From Chitinophaga sancti (GTDB taxonomy: Bacteria > Bacteroidota > Bacteroidia > Chitinophagales > Chitinophagaceae), in assembly GCF_034087045.1 (NCBI RefSeq), contig NZ_CP139247.1, positions 3,560,001 to 3,624,000 on the forward strand: 64,000 nucleotides of DNA, written 5' to 3'. Both the position numbers and the translations under genes were made by a program. The number at the start of each line of letters is the position of its first letter. Positions within the stretch are counted from its first letter, which is position 1. Under the pieces are notes generated by a model that made no database searches, had not been told where the DNA came from, and saw nothing but the letters and a program-made list of their open reading frames with translations. Below are positions 53,235 through 62,834 of this stretch, in pieces.

Positions 53235-56200
53235 ATGAAAAAAATTGATAGGATCAGTAAATCCGAAAGGGTTTGTTATGCTAAGATGTTACGTCTTATA
53301 AAGCCAACTGTCTTTTTGTTATTGCTCTTTGGCCTTGAGCTAACGGCCGTATCTGGTTTCTCGCAGGCAACACGATTGACCCTGAATGTTAAAAATGCCG
53401 CATTAGAAGACGTATTAACACTGATTGAAAAACAGAGTAGCTACGTTTTCATGTATAACAGGCAGATAATAGACGTTACGAAAAAGACCGAAATCAAAGT
53501 TGAGAATGCTTCCATTAAAGATGTGCTGGACCTGCTTTTTGCTAAAGTGAACATCAGTTATCGCATTATTAACAAGCAAATAGTGCTCTCCCCAGAATAT
53601 AATAATGGACCTGAACCCGGCAAAAAAATAGCGGGCAGGGTAACAGATGCCCATGGAAATCCTATAATTGGCGTGTCTGTGTCTGTCAAGGGAACTGCAA
53701 AAGGTGTTGTTACTGATCCGACAGGAAATTATGCTTTATCAAACGTTCCTGACAATGCTGTACTGGTGTTTTCGTATGTAGGCATGCAAAAACAGGAACT
53801 TCCTGTAACCGACAGAGCAAAAGTGGATGCAGTTATGAAAGATGGATCCGTTGGCATGAATGAGGTAGTAGTAACTGCGCTCGGTATTAAGAAGGAATCC
53901 AAATCACTTTCTTATAATGTACAGCAGTTGACCGGTGCGGATGCATTTAAAGTAAACGATGCCAATTTCGTCAATAACCTGAATGGTAAAGTTGCAGGCG
54001 TCACCATTAACAGCTCCTCAGCTGGCGTAGGTGGTTCTTCCCGTGTGGTTATGCGCGGACTGAAATCCATCAACGGTAATAATAACGCCTTGTATGTGAT
54101 TGATGGCATACCTATGATGAACCTTGCCAGCCAACAGCCTTCCGGTGTATTTGAAGGAGCCGGACAAACCGGGGATGGTGTTTCAAATTTAAACCCGGAT
54201 GATATTGAGAGCATTTCCGTATTAGCCGGTCCGGCGGCAGCTGCCTTATATGGTAGTTCTGCAGCAAATGGTGTGGTGCTGGTCACAACAAAAAAGGGAC
54301 AGAAGAAGAAAACGTCTCTTGATCTGACTAATAGCACTACTTATTCCTCACCGCTCATATTACCCCATTTTCAGAATACCTACGGGCCGTCTGAACAGGG
54401 TAGTTATAACAGCTGGGGAGACAAGCTCACAACTCCCTCTTCTTATAAACCTAAGGATTTTTTCCAGACAGGTATAAATTTTTCCAATTCAGTGAGTCTT
54501 TCTACGGGTTCGGATAAAAATCAGACTTACCTGTCAGCAGGTAATGTGAATGCAACGGGTATTGTTCATAACAATGATTACACGCGCTATAATTTCTCTG
54601 TGCGGAATACTTCTACTTTCCTGGATGATAAACTGACGCTGGATCTTGGATTCATGAACAGTATCGTCAAAGAGCAGAACATGATATCTCAGGGGCAGTA
54701 TTTTAATCCACTGGTAGAAGCGTATCTTTTTCCTCCGGGAGATGATTTCTCCAAAGTCCAGGTGTTTGAACGTTATGATGCATCCCGCAATTTTAAGGTG
54801 CAGTTCTGGCCTTACGGGGATGAGGGTTTATCCATGCAAAATCCTTACTGGATCACAGAGCGGGATAACTTCATCAATCATAAGGATCGTTACATGACTA
54901 ACGCTTCCCTGAACTACAAACTGGCGGACTGGATCAATCTTTCCGGTCGTGCCAAAATGGATAAGAGCAGTGACCGTTATGAGAAAAAGTTTGCTGCTTC
55001 TACGAATACGCTCTTTGCTTCAGATAACGGCTATTATTCACTGAATGAACAAGCCACCCGGCAGATCTACGGAGAATTTCTGGTGAATATTAATAAATAT
55101 TTCCATCATCAGATGTTTGGGCTTACAGCGAACGTTGGTGCGAATATCGAAGATGTTCAGTTTGATCAGGATCTGTATGGTGGCAAATTGCAGGGAGTTC
55201 CGAATTTATTTACATATTCCAATGTAAATGTTTCTACTTCTGAAGCATCACAAACCGGGTATCACAAACAGAAGCAATCTATATTCGCCAGCACACAGTT
55301 AGGGTACAAAGGGATGGTCTATCTGGATCTTACCAGCCGTAATGACTGGTCGTCTACACTGGCCAATTCAAGCATTAAATCATTCTTTTACCCGTCAGTA
55401 GGTTTGTCTGGTATTCTTACCGATATTTTGGGAATCGGGTCTGATCTGATGCCATACTGGAAAGTAAGGATGTCTTATTCAGAAGTAGGTAATGAACCGA
55501 ATGTTTTCCTGACTATCCCAACCTATATCGTTACCAGCGGTTATCCGCAGACCCAGACCCGTATGCCCAATACGAATCTGCAACCTGAACGGACCAAATC
55601 ATGGGAAGCCGGTATGAACTTCTCCTTCTTCAAAAACAAGTTAAAGTTGGACGCAACTGTCTATAAATCCAATACCTATAACCAGTTCTTTGAGCCAACG
55701 CTGTCAGCTTCTTCCGGTTATACAAGTGTAATTGTCAATGCCGGCCGTGTTGAGAATAAGGGTATAGAAGTTTCAGCCAGGTTAAATGAAAAAATAGGTA
55801 GTGTGGGTTGGAATTCTTACGTCACCTATTCACTAAACCGGAATAAAATTGTGCGCCTGCTTGATGGCTGGGAGAACCCCAAAACAGGAGAGGTGATTTC
55901 ATTGACTGAATTTGATATGGGGGGAACAGGCAGTTATAAGATGATGCTGAAAGAAGGAGGCTCAATGGGAGACATTTACGTCAATACACTGAGAACAGAC
56001 GAACATGGCGCGATTTACGTTGATCCCACATCACAGACAGTTGTAGCGGCGTCTAATACATTTATTTACGCCGGGAACGCGAGTCCAAAATACAACCTCA
56101 GCTGGGGCAACCAATTTAACTGGAAAGGCATTTCTCTGAATGTCCTCTTCTCAGCCAGGGTTGGTGGCATTGTGGTATCTAATACCCAGGCCATACTGGA

Positions 56201-56582
56201 TGCATTTGGCGTATCAAAAGCATCTGCAGGTGCGCGAGATGCTGGCGGAGCATTGGTAAATGGAAAGCGTATCCCTGCAAAGGATTATTATACCACCATT
56301 GGAAACGTAACAGGAGGAATTGGCTCTATGTACACCTATAGTGCCACCAACGTACGGTTAAGTGAACTCACCGTAGGATATGACCTGCCACTGAGAAAAT
56401 GGAAATCCTGGGTCAATGGAGCGAATCTCTCTCTGGTAGGTCGTAACTTATTCTTCCTTTACAACAAGGCGCCTTACGACCCGGAAGTAACAGCTAATAC
56501 TGGTACCTATTACCAGGGCGTAGATTACTTTATGCTGCCAAGCCTCCGTAGTATTGGTTTTTCCTTAAAAGTTCATTTTTAA
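53235..56582 (+). CDS. SusC-family TonB-linked outer-membrane protein with STN domain
   Basis: 1115 residues. Signal peptide, STN signalling domain (about 45-115: LEDVLTLIEKQSSYVFMYNR, ASIKDVLDLLFAKVNISYRI), carboxypeptidase-regulatory-like domain (IAGRVTDAHGNPIIGVSVSV), plug (VVMRGLKSINGNNNALYVID, SISVLAGPAAAALYGSSAAN) and a barrel ending LPSLRSIGFSLKVHF. It imports oligosaccharides with SusD as lid and, through STN, reports substrate to FecR. An internal ATG at 53286 is a second possible start. Confidence 0.96.
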   Translation: MKKIDRISKSERVCYAKMLRLIKPTVFLLLLFGLELTAVSGFSQATRLTLNVKNAALEDVLTLIEKQSSYVFMYNRQIIDVTKKTEIKVENASIKDVLDLLFAKVNISYRIINKQIVLSPEYNNGPEPGKKIAGRVTDAHGNPIIGVSVSVKGTAKGVVTDPTGNYALSNVPDNAVLVFSYVGMQKQELPVTDRAKVDAVMKDGSVGMNEVVVTALGIKKESKSLSYNVQQLTGADAFKVNDANFVNNLNGKVAGVTINSSSAGVGGSSRVVMRGLKSINGNNNALYVIDGIPMMNLASQQPSGVFEGAGQTGDGVSNLNPDDIESISVLAGPAAAALYGSSAANGVVLVTTKKGQKKKTSLDLTNSTTYSSPLILPHFQNTYGPSEQGSYNSWGDKLTTPSSYKPKDFFQTGINFSNSVSLSTGSDKNQTYLSAGNVNATGIVHNNDYTRYNFSVRNTSTFLDDKLTLDLGFMNSIVKEQNMISQGQYFNPLVEAYLFPPGDDFSKVQVFERYDASRNFKVQFWPYGDEGLSMQNPYWITERDNFINHKDRYMTNASLNYKLADWINLSGRAKMDKSSDRYEKKFAASTNTLFASDNGYYSLNEQATRQIYGEFLVNINKYFHHQMFGLTANVGANIEDVQFDQDLYGGKLQGVPNLFTYSNVNVSTSEASQTGYHKQKQSIFASTQLGYKGMVYLDLTSRNDWSSTLANSSIKSFFYPSVGLSGILTDILGIGSDLMPYWKVRMSYSEVGNEPNVFLTIPTYIVTSGYPQTQTRMPNTNLQPERTKSWEAGMNFSFFKNKLKLDATVYKSNTYNQFFEPTLSASSGYTSVIVNAGRVENKGIEVSARLNEKIGSVGWNSYVTYSLNRNKIVRLLDGWENPKTGEVISLTEFDMGGTGSYKMMLKEGGSMGDIYVNTLRTDEHGAIYVDPTSQTVVAASNTFIYAGNASPKYNLSWGNQFNWKGISLNVLFSARVGGIVVSNTQAILDAFGVSKASAGARDAGGALVNGKRIPAKDYYTTIGNVTGGIGSMYTYSATNVRLSELTVGYDLPLRKWKSWVNGANLSLVGRNLFFLYNKAPYDPEVTANTGTYYQGVDYFMLPSLRSIGFSLKVHF

Positions 56583-56595
56583 CACTTTTAATTCA

Positions 56596-58221
56596 ATGGT
56601 AGCTATGATAAAACATAAGACCTTTCTCCGAAACAGCATCATACCTGTAGCAGGAGCTTTGCTGATCATGCTAAATTCCTGCACGAAATCTTTTGAAGAT
56701 TATAACACCAATCAGCATGAAGCGACAGAGGATATGCTCTCTTACGATAATTTAAAAACAGGCGCATTCTTTACGCAGATGGAAAGGAATGTAGTGATCT
56801 TTGACGACGGTAAGAATCTGAGCAGTGACTACCAAGTTGGCCAGGGGCTTACCTCGGATATTTACGCCGGTTATTACGCGCCTACCGGTACCTGGTATAA
56901 CGGCATCCATAATGGATCCTACTATTTCATTACTGGCTGGATTGAAAAAACATTTACTGCTGGTTTTTCGGGTATTATGCCTGCCTGGCAATCCATCGTG
57001 ACAGCGGCGGATGCAGATGGTCTTGAGGAAGTGTCAGCACTTGCCACCATCGTGAAAGTGGAGGGTATGCATCGCGTAGCAGATGCTTATGGTCCTATTC
57101 CTTATCTTAATTACGGAAGTGGTTCACTGCAGAATGATTATAATTCACTGGAAGATGTATATACAAAGTTTCTGACTGAGTTAGATTCTTCTATCACAGT
57201 GCTGACAAACTATGCAAACGGTAATCCAGGCGCCACCATTTTTAAAAGATATGATTATATCTATAGCGGTAATGTTACAAAGTGGATCAAATTTGCCAAT
57301 ACACTCCGCCTGCGCCTGGCTATGCGTATTGTATATGTTAATCCTGCACTCGCCAAAACAGAAGCTGAGAAATCAGTGAATCACCAGATGGGGCTTATTT
57401 CTGAAGTAACTGACCGCGCAGCATTGCAGCATACATCCAATTTAACATACCATCATCCGCTTTACGATATCGCCTATAATTTTAATGCGGGTGAAGCGCG
57501 CATGAGCGCATCAATGGATGCTTATCTGAATGGGTATAAAGACCCCCGTTTATCAGCCTATTTTGTTCCTGCGGTTACAGACGGTAAATATCATGGCGTG
57601 CGGCTTGGCATACAGACTTCAGTTTGGTCTAAGTATGTAGGCAATGATATTTCCAACCTGAACGTAGATCAAAGTACGAGTATTGTGTGGATGACGGCTG
57701 CAGAATCCTGGTTTTTACGCGCGGAAGGGGCACTTTGGGGCTGGAATATGGGAGGATCTGCACAGTCTCTTTATGAACAGGGTATTGAGACCTCTTTTGC
57801 GGAAAACAACGCTGGCAGTGCGACAAATTATATCGCAGATGCAACAAGCACGCCAGCTGCCTTTACTGACAATGCCGCCGGCTCAGATTTCAGTACCGCT
57901 GCACCAGGTACTATAACGATTGCCTGGAATAGCAGTGCCAGCTTTGAAACAAACCAGGAACGGATCATCACTCAGAAATGGATAGCTATGTATCCGGACG
58001 GCCCTGAAGCATGGGCTGAATTTAGGAGAACAGGCTACCCAAGGCTGCTCCCGGTTGTAACTAATAATAGTGGTAGTACCATTAATACGGATAAACAAGT
58101 GCGCCGTATTCGTTATCCACAATCAGAATATACGAACAATGCCGTAGGCGTTATTACAGGTGTTAATTTACTGGGCGGTCAGGATAATGGCGGTTCCAAA
58201 CTCTGGTGGGATAAAAAATAA
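56596..58221 (+). CDS. SusD/RagB-family surface lipoprotein (SusD-like_2 type)
   Basis: 541 residues, lipobox MLNSCTKSFEDYNTNQHEAT. The mature start (EDYNTNQ...) and GMHRVADAYGPIPYLNYGSG, TKWIKFANTLRLRLAMRIVY and WIAMYPDGPEAWAEFRRTGY are typical of the SusD-like subgroup found in GlcNAc- and peptide-glycan loci. It caps SusC and binds the glycan at the cell surface. It starts 13 bp after susC, clearly the same transcript. Confidence 0.95.
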   Translation: MVAMIKHKTFLRNSIIPVAGALLIMLNSCTKSFEDYNTNQHEATEDMLSYDNLKTGAFFTQMERNVVIFDDGKNLSSDYQVGQGLTSDIYAGYYAPTGTWYNGIHNGSYYFITGWIEKTFTAGFSGIMPAWQSIVTAADADGLEEVSALATIVKVEGMHRVADAYGPIPYLNYGSGSLQNDYNSLEDVYTKFLTELDSSITVLTNYANGNPGATIFKRYDYIYSGNVTKWIKFANTLRLRLAMRIVYVNPALAKTEAEKSVNHQMGLISEVTDRAALQHTSNLTYHHPLYDIAYNFNAGEARMSASMDAYLNGYKDPRLSAYFVPAVTDGKYHGVRLGIQTSVWSKYVGNDISNLNVDQSTSIVWMTAAESWFLRAEGALWGWNMGGSAQSLYEQGIETSFAENNAGSATNYIADATSTPAAFTDNAAGSDFSTAAPGTITIAWNSSASFETNQERIITQKWIAMYPDGPEAWAEFRRTGYPRLLPVVTNNSGSTINTDKQVRRIRYPQSEYTNNAVGVITGVNLLGGQDNGGSKLWWDKK

Positions 58222-58257
58222 TGAATGTATTACAATCAATGGCTAAAATTCGTCGAA

Positions 58258-59304
58258 ATGAATATAAAAATATTAGGGATAAGATTTTTCCTTTTTTTAA
58301 TACCCCTGTCAGTGTTTTTTTCATCCTGCAAAACAGATCCGGAAGCCCTGGTTGTTCAGGATCTGACTACGTATAATGCACAGTATTATAAGAACCTGAG
58401 AGAATATAAGAAGTCAAATCATACTATATTTTTTGGCTGGTATGCGGCCTATGCGCCGGTAGAAGGCGTTTCCGGTTATAAAGATCCGGCATCCTGGGGA
58501 GAACGGATTGCTGGTATTCCAGACAGTATCGACATTGTGTCTTTATGGATGGGGATTCCCGGAAATGATCCCGCTAATGATGACTATGCGCCCATAGCTT
58601 ATAAGGATATGTGGGATGCTAAGAATAATAAGGGAACCCGTTTTGTAGCGCCTACCATTGTCAGGATGAATAGTGTGATCACACTGAAAGATGGAACTAA
58701 ATATGATCTGAGCGCCAATCATACGGATGACGGAATTAATGTTTTTGCACAATATCTGGTTGACCAGGTACTGGATGCCAAAATAGATGGGGTAGATCTG
58801 GACTATGAACCCGAAGGTGACTGGTTGCAAGGTGATAATTTTACAAAGTTTGTTCAGTATATCGGTCAATACTTTGGACCGCTGGGAAAGTATCCTGACA
58901 AATTACTTTGCGTGGACTTTTACAATCAGGCGCCGCCTAAAGAAACAGATCCTTATGTGAATTATTACGTGAGGCAATCTTATTCTGCTGGTTCCGCCGC
59001 TACGCTGCAGAGCCAGTTTAATACGATCAACTGGACTTCACCTTCAAAATTTATAGTGACAGAAACATTTGGAGAGAATTACGCGAATGGAGGGGTTCCC
59101 TTTACCGAAGTGGATGGGAATACCTTTACCAAAGAAGGCACCCAAATGTATTCTCTTGAAGGAATGGCTCGCTGGAACCCTACACAGGGAGCTAAAGGAG
59201 GTTTTGGGGCTTTTTACTTTGACAGGGATTATTATTCAAGCACCGGCATTACTTACTATAATGTAAGGCGTTGCATTCAGATAACCAATCCGGCTATCAG
59301 ATAA
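58258..59304 (+). CDS. GH18 family surface glycosidase, endo-beta-N-acetylglucosaminidase-like
   Basis: About 348 residues. A lipoprotein signal ends in VFFSSCKTDPE (cysteine 24 from ATG 58258). The GH18 catalytic motif DGVDLDYE lies at residues 177-184, with Glu184 as the acid. HTIFFGWYAAYA and VSLWMGIPG are barrel strands. The single-domain, lipid-anchored form and the neighbours (SusCD, DUF1735 proteins) match endo-acting N-glycan enzymes more than processive chitinases. It would cut the chitobiose core of N-glycans or a GlcNAc-containing chain on the surface. ATG 58225 is possible but would place the lipobox too far in. Confidence 0.85.
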   Translation: MNIKILGIRFFLFLIPLSVFFSSCKTDPEALVVQDLTTYNAQYYKNLREYKKSNHTIFFGWYAAYAPVEGVSGYKDPASWGERIAGIPDSIDIVSLWMGIPGNDPANDDYAPIAYKDMWDAKNNKGTRFVAPTIVRMNSVITLKDGTKYDLSANHTDDGINVFAQYLVDQVLDAKIDGVDLDYEPEGDWLQGDNFTKFVQYIGQYFGPLGKYPDKLLCVDFYNQAPPKETDPYVNYYVRQSYSAGSAATLQSQFNTINWTSPSKFIVTETFGENYANGGVPFTEVDGNTFTKEGTQMYSLEGMARWNPTQGAKGGFGAFYFDRDYYSSTGITYYNVRRCIQITNPAIR

Positions 59305-59337
59305 TGTACGGTTTAATCACTTTAAAGTATTGATGAA

Positions 59338-60555
59338 ATGAGCATACAAAAATATATAAAGCTAATTATTCCCATATTGGGAAGCATATTCCTCCTGTGC
59401 GGATGCACGCCTGATCACTTTGATTATAACAAAGAAGTTATCCTGGTTACCGGAACGGAAAGTAATCCACTTGTGAAGTTTACCGTGGAAGATACACCTG
59501 CCTCTTATGTAGTAACTGCATCAGCAACAGGAAAAGTGACGAAAGATGTGACTGTCAATTTTGAAATAGATACAGCGCTGGTAAGTACCTATAATAAGGC
59601 AAATAAAACAAGCTATTATGCTATTCCCGCATCATCTGTTACTATGGATACTACAAAGGCTACCATTCATGCAGGTACAGCATCTTCAACAGGCGTTACG
59701 GTTCGTGTTGTTTCTACAGAGGATTTTGTGGATGGACGTGCTTATATGATTCCTGTAACCATTCGTACTGTGAGCGGTGCAGATATTCAGGTACTGGGGG
59801 CATCAAAAACGATCTTCCTGCGTGTATCCAGAATTATCGAGTTTAGCTCAGTGGACATGACTAACGTTAATTTTTACGGGAATTATTATGCGGATGCACC
59901 AGTTGATCTCCCGAATTATACCTATGAAATAAAATGCTACATCAACGGATGGCATGCGGGTAGTGAGCCGATAAGCAGGTTGTCGAATTTTGGTCCCAAA
60001 GATGAATCTATTACAAACCTGCTTCGCTTTGGTGAAAATGGACTGGATATAAACTCGCTTCAATGGGTGACGCCGGCTGGTGCCCTGGTTTCAACTACCA
60101 GGTTTAATACGGGGCAATGGTATACTATCTCCGTCACTTTCGATGGCAATCATTATTACATGTATGTGAATGGTGTGAAGGATGCTGAACTGACAGGAAC
60201 AAGTGGTACTTCATTCCAGCGTCTGGAGTTAGGCATGTCTTATTATGATAGCGGAACACCATCTTCTTCATACCCTTATAAACAACGTTTCCTGGGACGG
60301 ATTGCAGAAGTCCGGCTTTGGAAAAAGGCACTTACAGCCAGCGAAATAGCAGTGGGCTTATGTGGTGTAGACCCTGGAGCTACAGATCTGGTAGCTTATT
60401 GGAAGTTTAATGAAGGACAGGGATTTGTGTTTAACGATGCCACAGGGCATGGGTATAATATGGATTGGAGCAAGGTATGGCAAAATGAGATTCAATATAA
60501 TAAAAGCAGTTATGTGAACTGGCTCTATGACGACAATAATAAATGTAGCCAATAA
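59338..60555 (+). CDS. DUF1735 and LamG-type (concanavalin-like) surface lipoprotein
   Basis: 405 residues, lipobox FLLCGCTPDHF. Residues about 30-165 form a DUF1735/BT_3987-N-type beta domain (DVTVNFEIDTALVSTYNKAN, STGVTVRVVSTEDFVDGRAY). Residues about 180-390 form a jelly-roll LamG-like domain (YTISVTFDGNHYYMYVNGVK, GRIAEVRLWKKALTASEIAV, LVAYWKFNEGQGFVFNDATG). It is probably a surface glycan-binding protein holding substrate for the GH18 enzyme. No catalytic residue is seen. It begins 33 bp after the GH18 gene. Confidence 0.88.
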   Translation: MSIQKYIKLIIPILGSIFLLCGCTPDHFDYNKEVILVTGTESNPLVKFTVEDTPASYVVTASATGKVTKDVTVNFEIDTALVSTYNKANKTSYYAIPASSVTMDTTKATIHAGTASSTGVTVRVVSTEDFVDGRAYMIPVTIRTVSGADIQVLGASKTIFLRVSRIIEFSSVDMTNVNFYGNYYADAPVDLPNYTYEIKCYINGWHAGSEPISRLSNFGPKDESITNLLRFGENGLDINSLQWVTPAGALVSTTRFNTGQWYTISVTFDGNHYYMYVNGVKDAELTGTSGTSFQRLELGMSYYDSGTPSSSYPYKQRFLGRIAEVRLWKKALTASEIAVGLCGVDPGATDLVAYWKFNEGQGFVFNDATGHGYNMDWSKVWQNEIQYNKSSYVNWLYDDNNKCSQ

Positions 60556-60566
60556 AAACTACGAAA

Positions 60567-61556
60567 ATGAAAATGTTTGCAATTTCAAAATATATAGCAT
60601 TTTGTTTTGCTGCAGCTGGTGTTTTCATATTCCAGTCATGCAGCAAAGACAAAATATATGATGTAACAGGATCGGCTGAAAATATGGTGTATATGAATGT
60701 ACATTCATGGAGCCCGATCAATATGCCTGAAAACAGCTTTCAATTCAATGTTACCCAAACCGGGCAAAAAAGTATTATTTCGGATGTAAGCAGTATAACT
60801 GCGAAGTTTGCTGCACAGTGTACACTGGAAGCTACCACAGACATTCAGGTGAAATTTGAAATAGATACCTCTCTGATTTCAGCTGGCTACAAAGGTCTTC
60901 CGGACGGTGTTACATTAAACATGGATAAGACTGAATTAACGATTCCTAAAGGCGCCACAATATCGAATGATAGCATCACTATTTCTATTGATTCTGCTAA
61001 ACTGGGATTATTGGGAGTAGGCTCATACATGATTCCTGTTAAGATCTCGTCTGCAGCAGGCGCTCAGGTGAGTAGTAATTTAAAGTCTGTGTTCCTGGTT
61101 GTTGATGTAGCTTTTTCTAATTGTGTGAACAATGCGACCAGTATTGCCGGAACAGCACTAAGAGACAGGACAGGTTGGTCTGCCACCCTTAGTACCATCC
61201 CTACCGCCGGAACATTGGAAAATATGTTTGATGGAAACACGAAAACGTATTGGTATGTAAATCCTGCGGCAGCGTGTGAGTTAACAGTGAATATGAACGC
61301 CGTGAGTTCCAATATAACAGGCATCCGCCTTAATAGCTATAGCACCAGCTACTCTTTGCAAACAATGACTGTTTATTCCAGTACAGATGGAGTTACCTGG
61401 GTGTCGCAGGGCAATGTTACGTTGTCAACAGCGGCAACATATCAGTACATTCAGTTTTATTCTGCTATCAATGCGCAATATCTGAAGTTGAAAATCACAG
61501 GATGGAAGTCGGCAACTATTCTTATCCTGACTGAGTTTGATGTATTTATGTTATAA
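60567..61556 (+). CDS. DUF1735 and discoidin (F5/8 type C)-like surface lipoprotein
   Basis: 329 residues, lipobox IFQSCSKDK. An N-terminal DUF1735 domain (IQVKFEIDTSLISAGYKGLP, SYMIPVKISSAAGAQVSSNL) is followed by a discoidin-type carbohydrate-binding domain (MFDGNTKTYWYVNPAAACEL, MTVYSSTDGVTWVSQGNVTL, AINAQYLKLKITGWKSATIL). It is likely a second surface glycan-binding protein. It starts 11 bp after the LamG protein gene. An ATG at 60573 is an alternative start. Confidence 0.86.
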   Translation: MKMFAISKYIAFCFAAAGVFIFQSCSKDKIYDVTGSAENMVYMNVHSWSPINMPENSFQFNVTQTGQKSIISDVSSITAKFAAQCTLEATTDIQVKFEIDTSLISAGYKGLPDGVTLNMDKTELTIPKGATISNDSITISIDSAKLGLLGVGSYMIPVKISSAAGAQVSSNLKSVFLVVDVAFSNCVNNATSIAGTALRDRTGWSATLSTIPTAGTLENMFDGNTKTYWYVNPAAACELTVNMNAVSSNITGIRLNSYSTSYSLQTMTVYSSTDGVTWVSQGNVTLSTAATYQYIQFYSAINAQYLKLKITGWKSATILILTEFDVFML

Positions 61557-61566
61557 GTGATTATAG

Positions 61567-61603
61567 ATCGGATAGTTTCATGAATTGCATGGAGCTATCC
61601 GAT
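61567..61603 (+). promoter_or_regulatory. hairpin after the discoidin-domain gene
   Basis: ATCGGATAG and CTATCCGAT pair perfectly (9 bp) around a 19-base loop that has its own small CATG pair. There is no T run, so it is a weak terminator or an RNA-stability element between the PUL and the DUF1573 gene. Confidence 0.45.
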
Positions 61604-61632
61604 TCTACTGTAGGTTATTATATATATTCGAA

Positions 61633-62028
61633 ATGAGGTTTTATATTCTTCTTTTTTTTACAGGCGTCTCTATTCCGCAGCTTAATGCACAAACAGCCAA
61701 CAACAGCCTGGTATTTCGTGAAATAAAATATGACTTCGGAAATATAAAAGAGAAAGATGGTAAGGTGACGCATACTTTTATTTTCAGCAATACCGGAAGA
61801 ACACCGGTGGTTATTGAAAACGTTATAACCGGATGTAGCTGTACGGCTATTACTTTTTCAAAAGCGCCGGTCAAAACGGGGAAACAGGGGCGGATAACGG
61901 TGTGTTATAACCCTGCTTACCGGAAATATTTATTCTCGAAAGAAATTGATGTAGTCACTAATGAACATAATAATGTGAACAGGATTTGGATAAAAGGGAA
62001 TGTTATTCCAATTGTGGTTCCTGAGTAG
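61633..62028 (+). CDS. DUF1573-family exported protein
   Basis: About 131 residues, signal peptide MRFYILLFFTGVSIPQLNAQ. The mature part is one DUF1573 immunoglobulin-like domain (YDFGNIKEKDGKVTHTFIFS, VIENVITGCSCTAITFSKAP, GRITVCYNPAYRKYLFSKEI) including the GCSC motif common in the family. The role is unknown. It may close the PUL, but a hairpin and 76 bp separate it. ATG 61633 is preferred as it starts the signal peptide. Confidence 0.8.
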   Translation: MRFYILLFFTGVSIPQLNAQTANNSLVFREIKYDFGNIKEKDGKVTHTFIFSNTGRTPVVIENVITGCSCTAITFSKAPVKTGKQGRITVCYNPAYRKYLFSKEIDVVTNEHNNVNRIWIKGNVIPIVVPE

Positions 62029-62271
62029 TAAGATTTTTCTGATGACTAGGACAATGAGATTTAGGAATTCGCTTTTTATCGCCACATCCTTTCTCTAATT
62101 TCCATCCGTGAAATGCGAAGACGATCTAAAAACATTTCAATGTCAGGCAATGTGGCTTTATACCCATGCGGCAATTATACATATAGATGGCAAAGGCAGT
62201 GAAGGTATTTCCCCTAATCTCACATGCCACTAATAAACGGCGTCCAACGGCTTATCAGTTTAAATGGAGGT

Positions 62272-62715
62272 TTAAATGAATCCAGTTATTACTAATTTAG
62301 TATCATCCCATGCGACGGGGACTTCCTGTAAAAATTTCATAGCAGGTAAAGGCAATTGAAGATACCCGGATGGGCTATCTGCAAAATGCTGCAATCCTGA
62401 TTCAAATGCAACTGCCAATGCTAATTCATGAGCATAAGTCGTAATATGAGGATGTTGTGAGTTAGTAAAGGTTACCGGCGTGTAGTCCATTCCACCTACA
62501 ACGTTGCGAGTGAAAGGTAGCACTGTATTGTGCCAGGCTGCCTTCGTTGTCATTGTAGAACCATTATTATACCATTCAGCTCCATAAACAGCCTCTGTAG
62601 TTATTAAATTAAGGAATGTTCTGGACCATCCTCTAGGTACCGTAGCACCGTGAAAATCAACCATAAGTTTATATTGAGCGGCATCTTGAAGAATATCCAG
62701 GTAATAAGCAATATA
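62272..62715 (-). pseudogene. fragment of a GH97 alpha-glucosidase/galactosidase gene
   Basis: The reverse strand reads AYYLDILQDAAQYKLMVDFH then GATVPRGWSRTFLNLITTEA, AVYGAEWYNN, NVVGGMDYTPVTF and HITTYAHELALAVAFESGLQ, all typical of the GH97 catalytic barrel. Only about 147 codons survive of a family usually near 650-700 residues. A stop lies just upstream (62716-62718), and the C-terminal end diverges after VAWDDTKL. It is therefore a decayed piece. It lies between two sigma/FecR-controlled regions and faces the opposite way. Confidence 0.82.
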
Positions 62716-62834
62716 TCATTTGTGTATTATTATCAATATTTTATTTGGAATTAGGAGTGTTGATATATTACCGAATGCGCAATATTTTGAATTTTTATAC
62801 TTTTTATATACATTTCTGCTGAAATTGGCAATAA

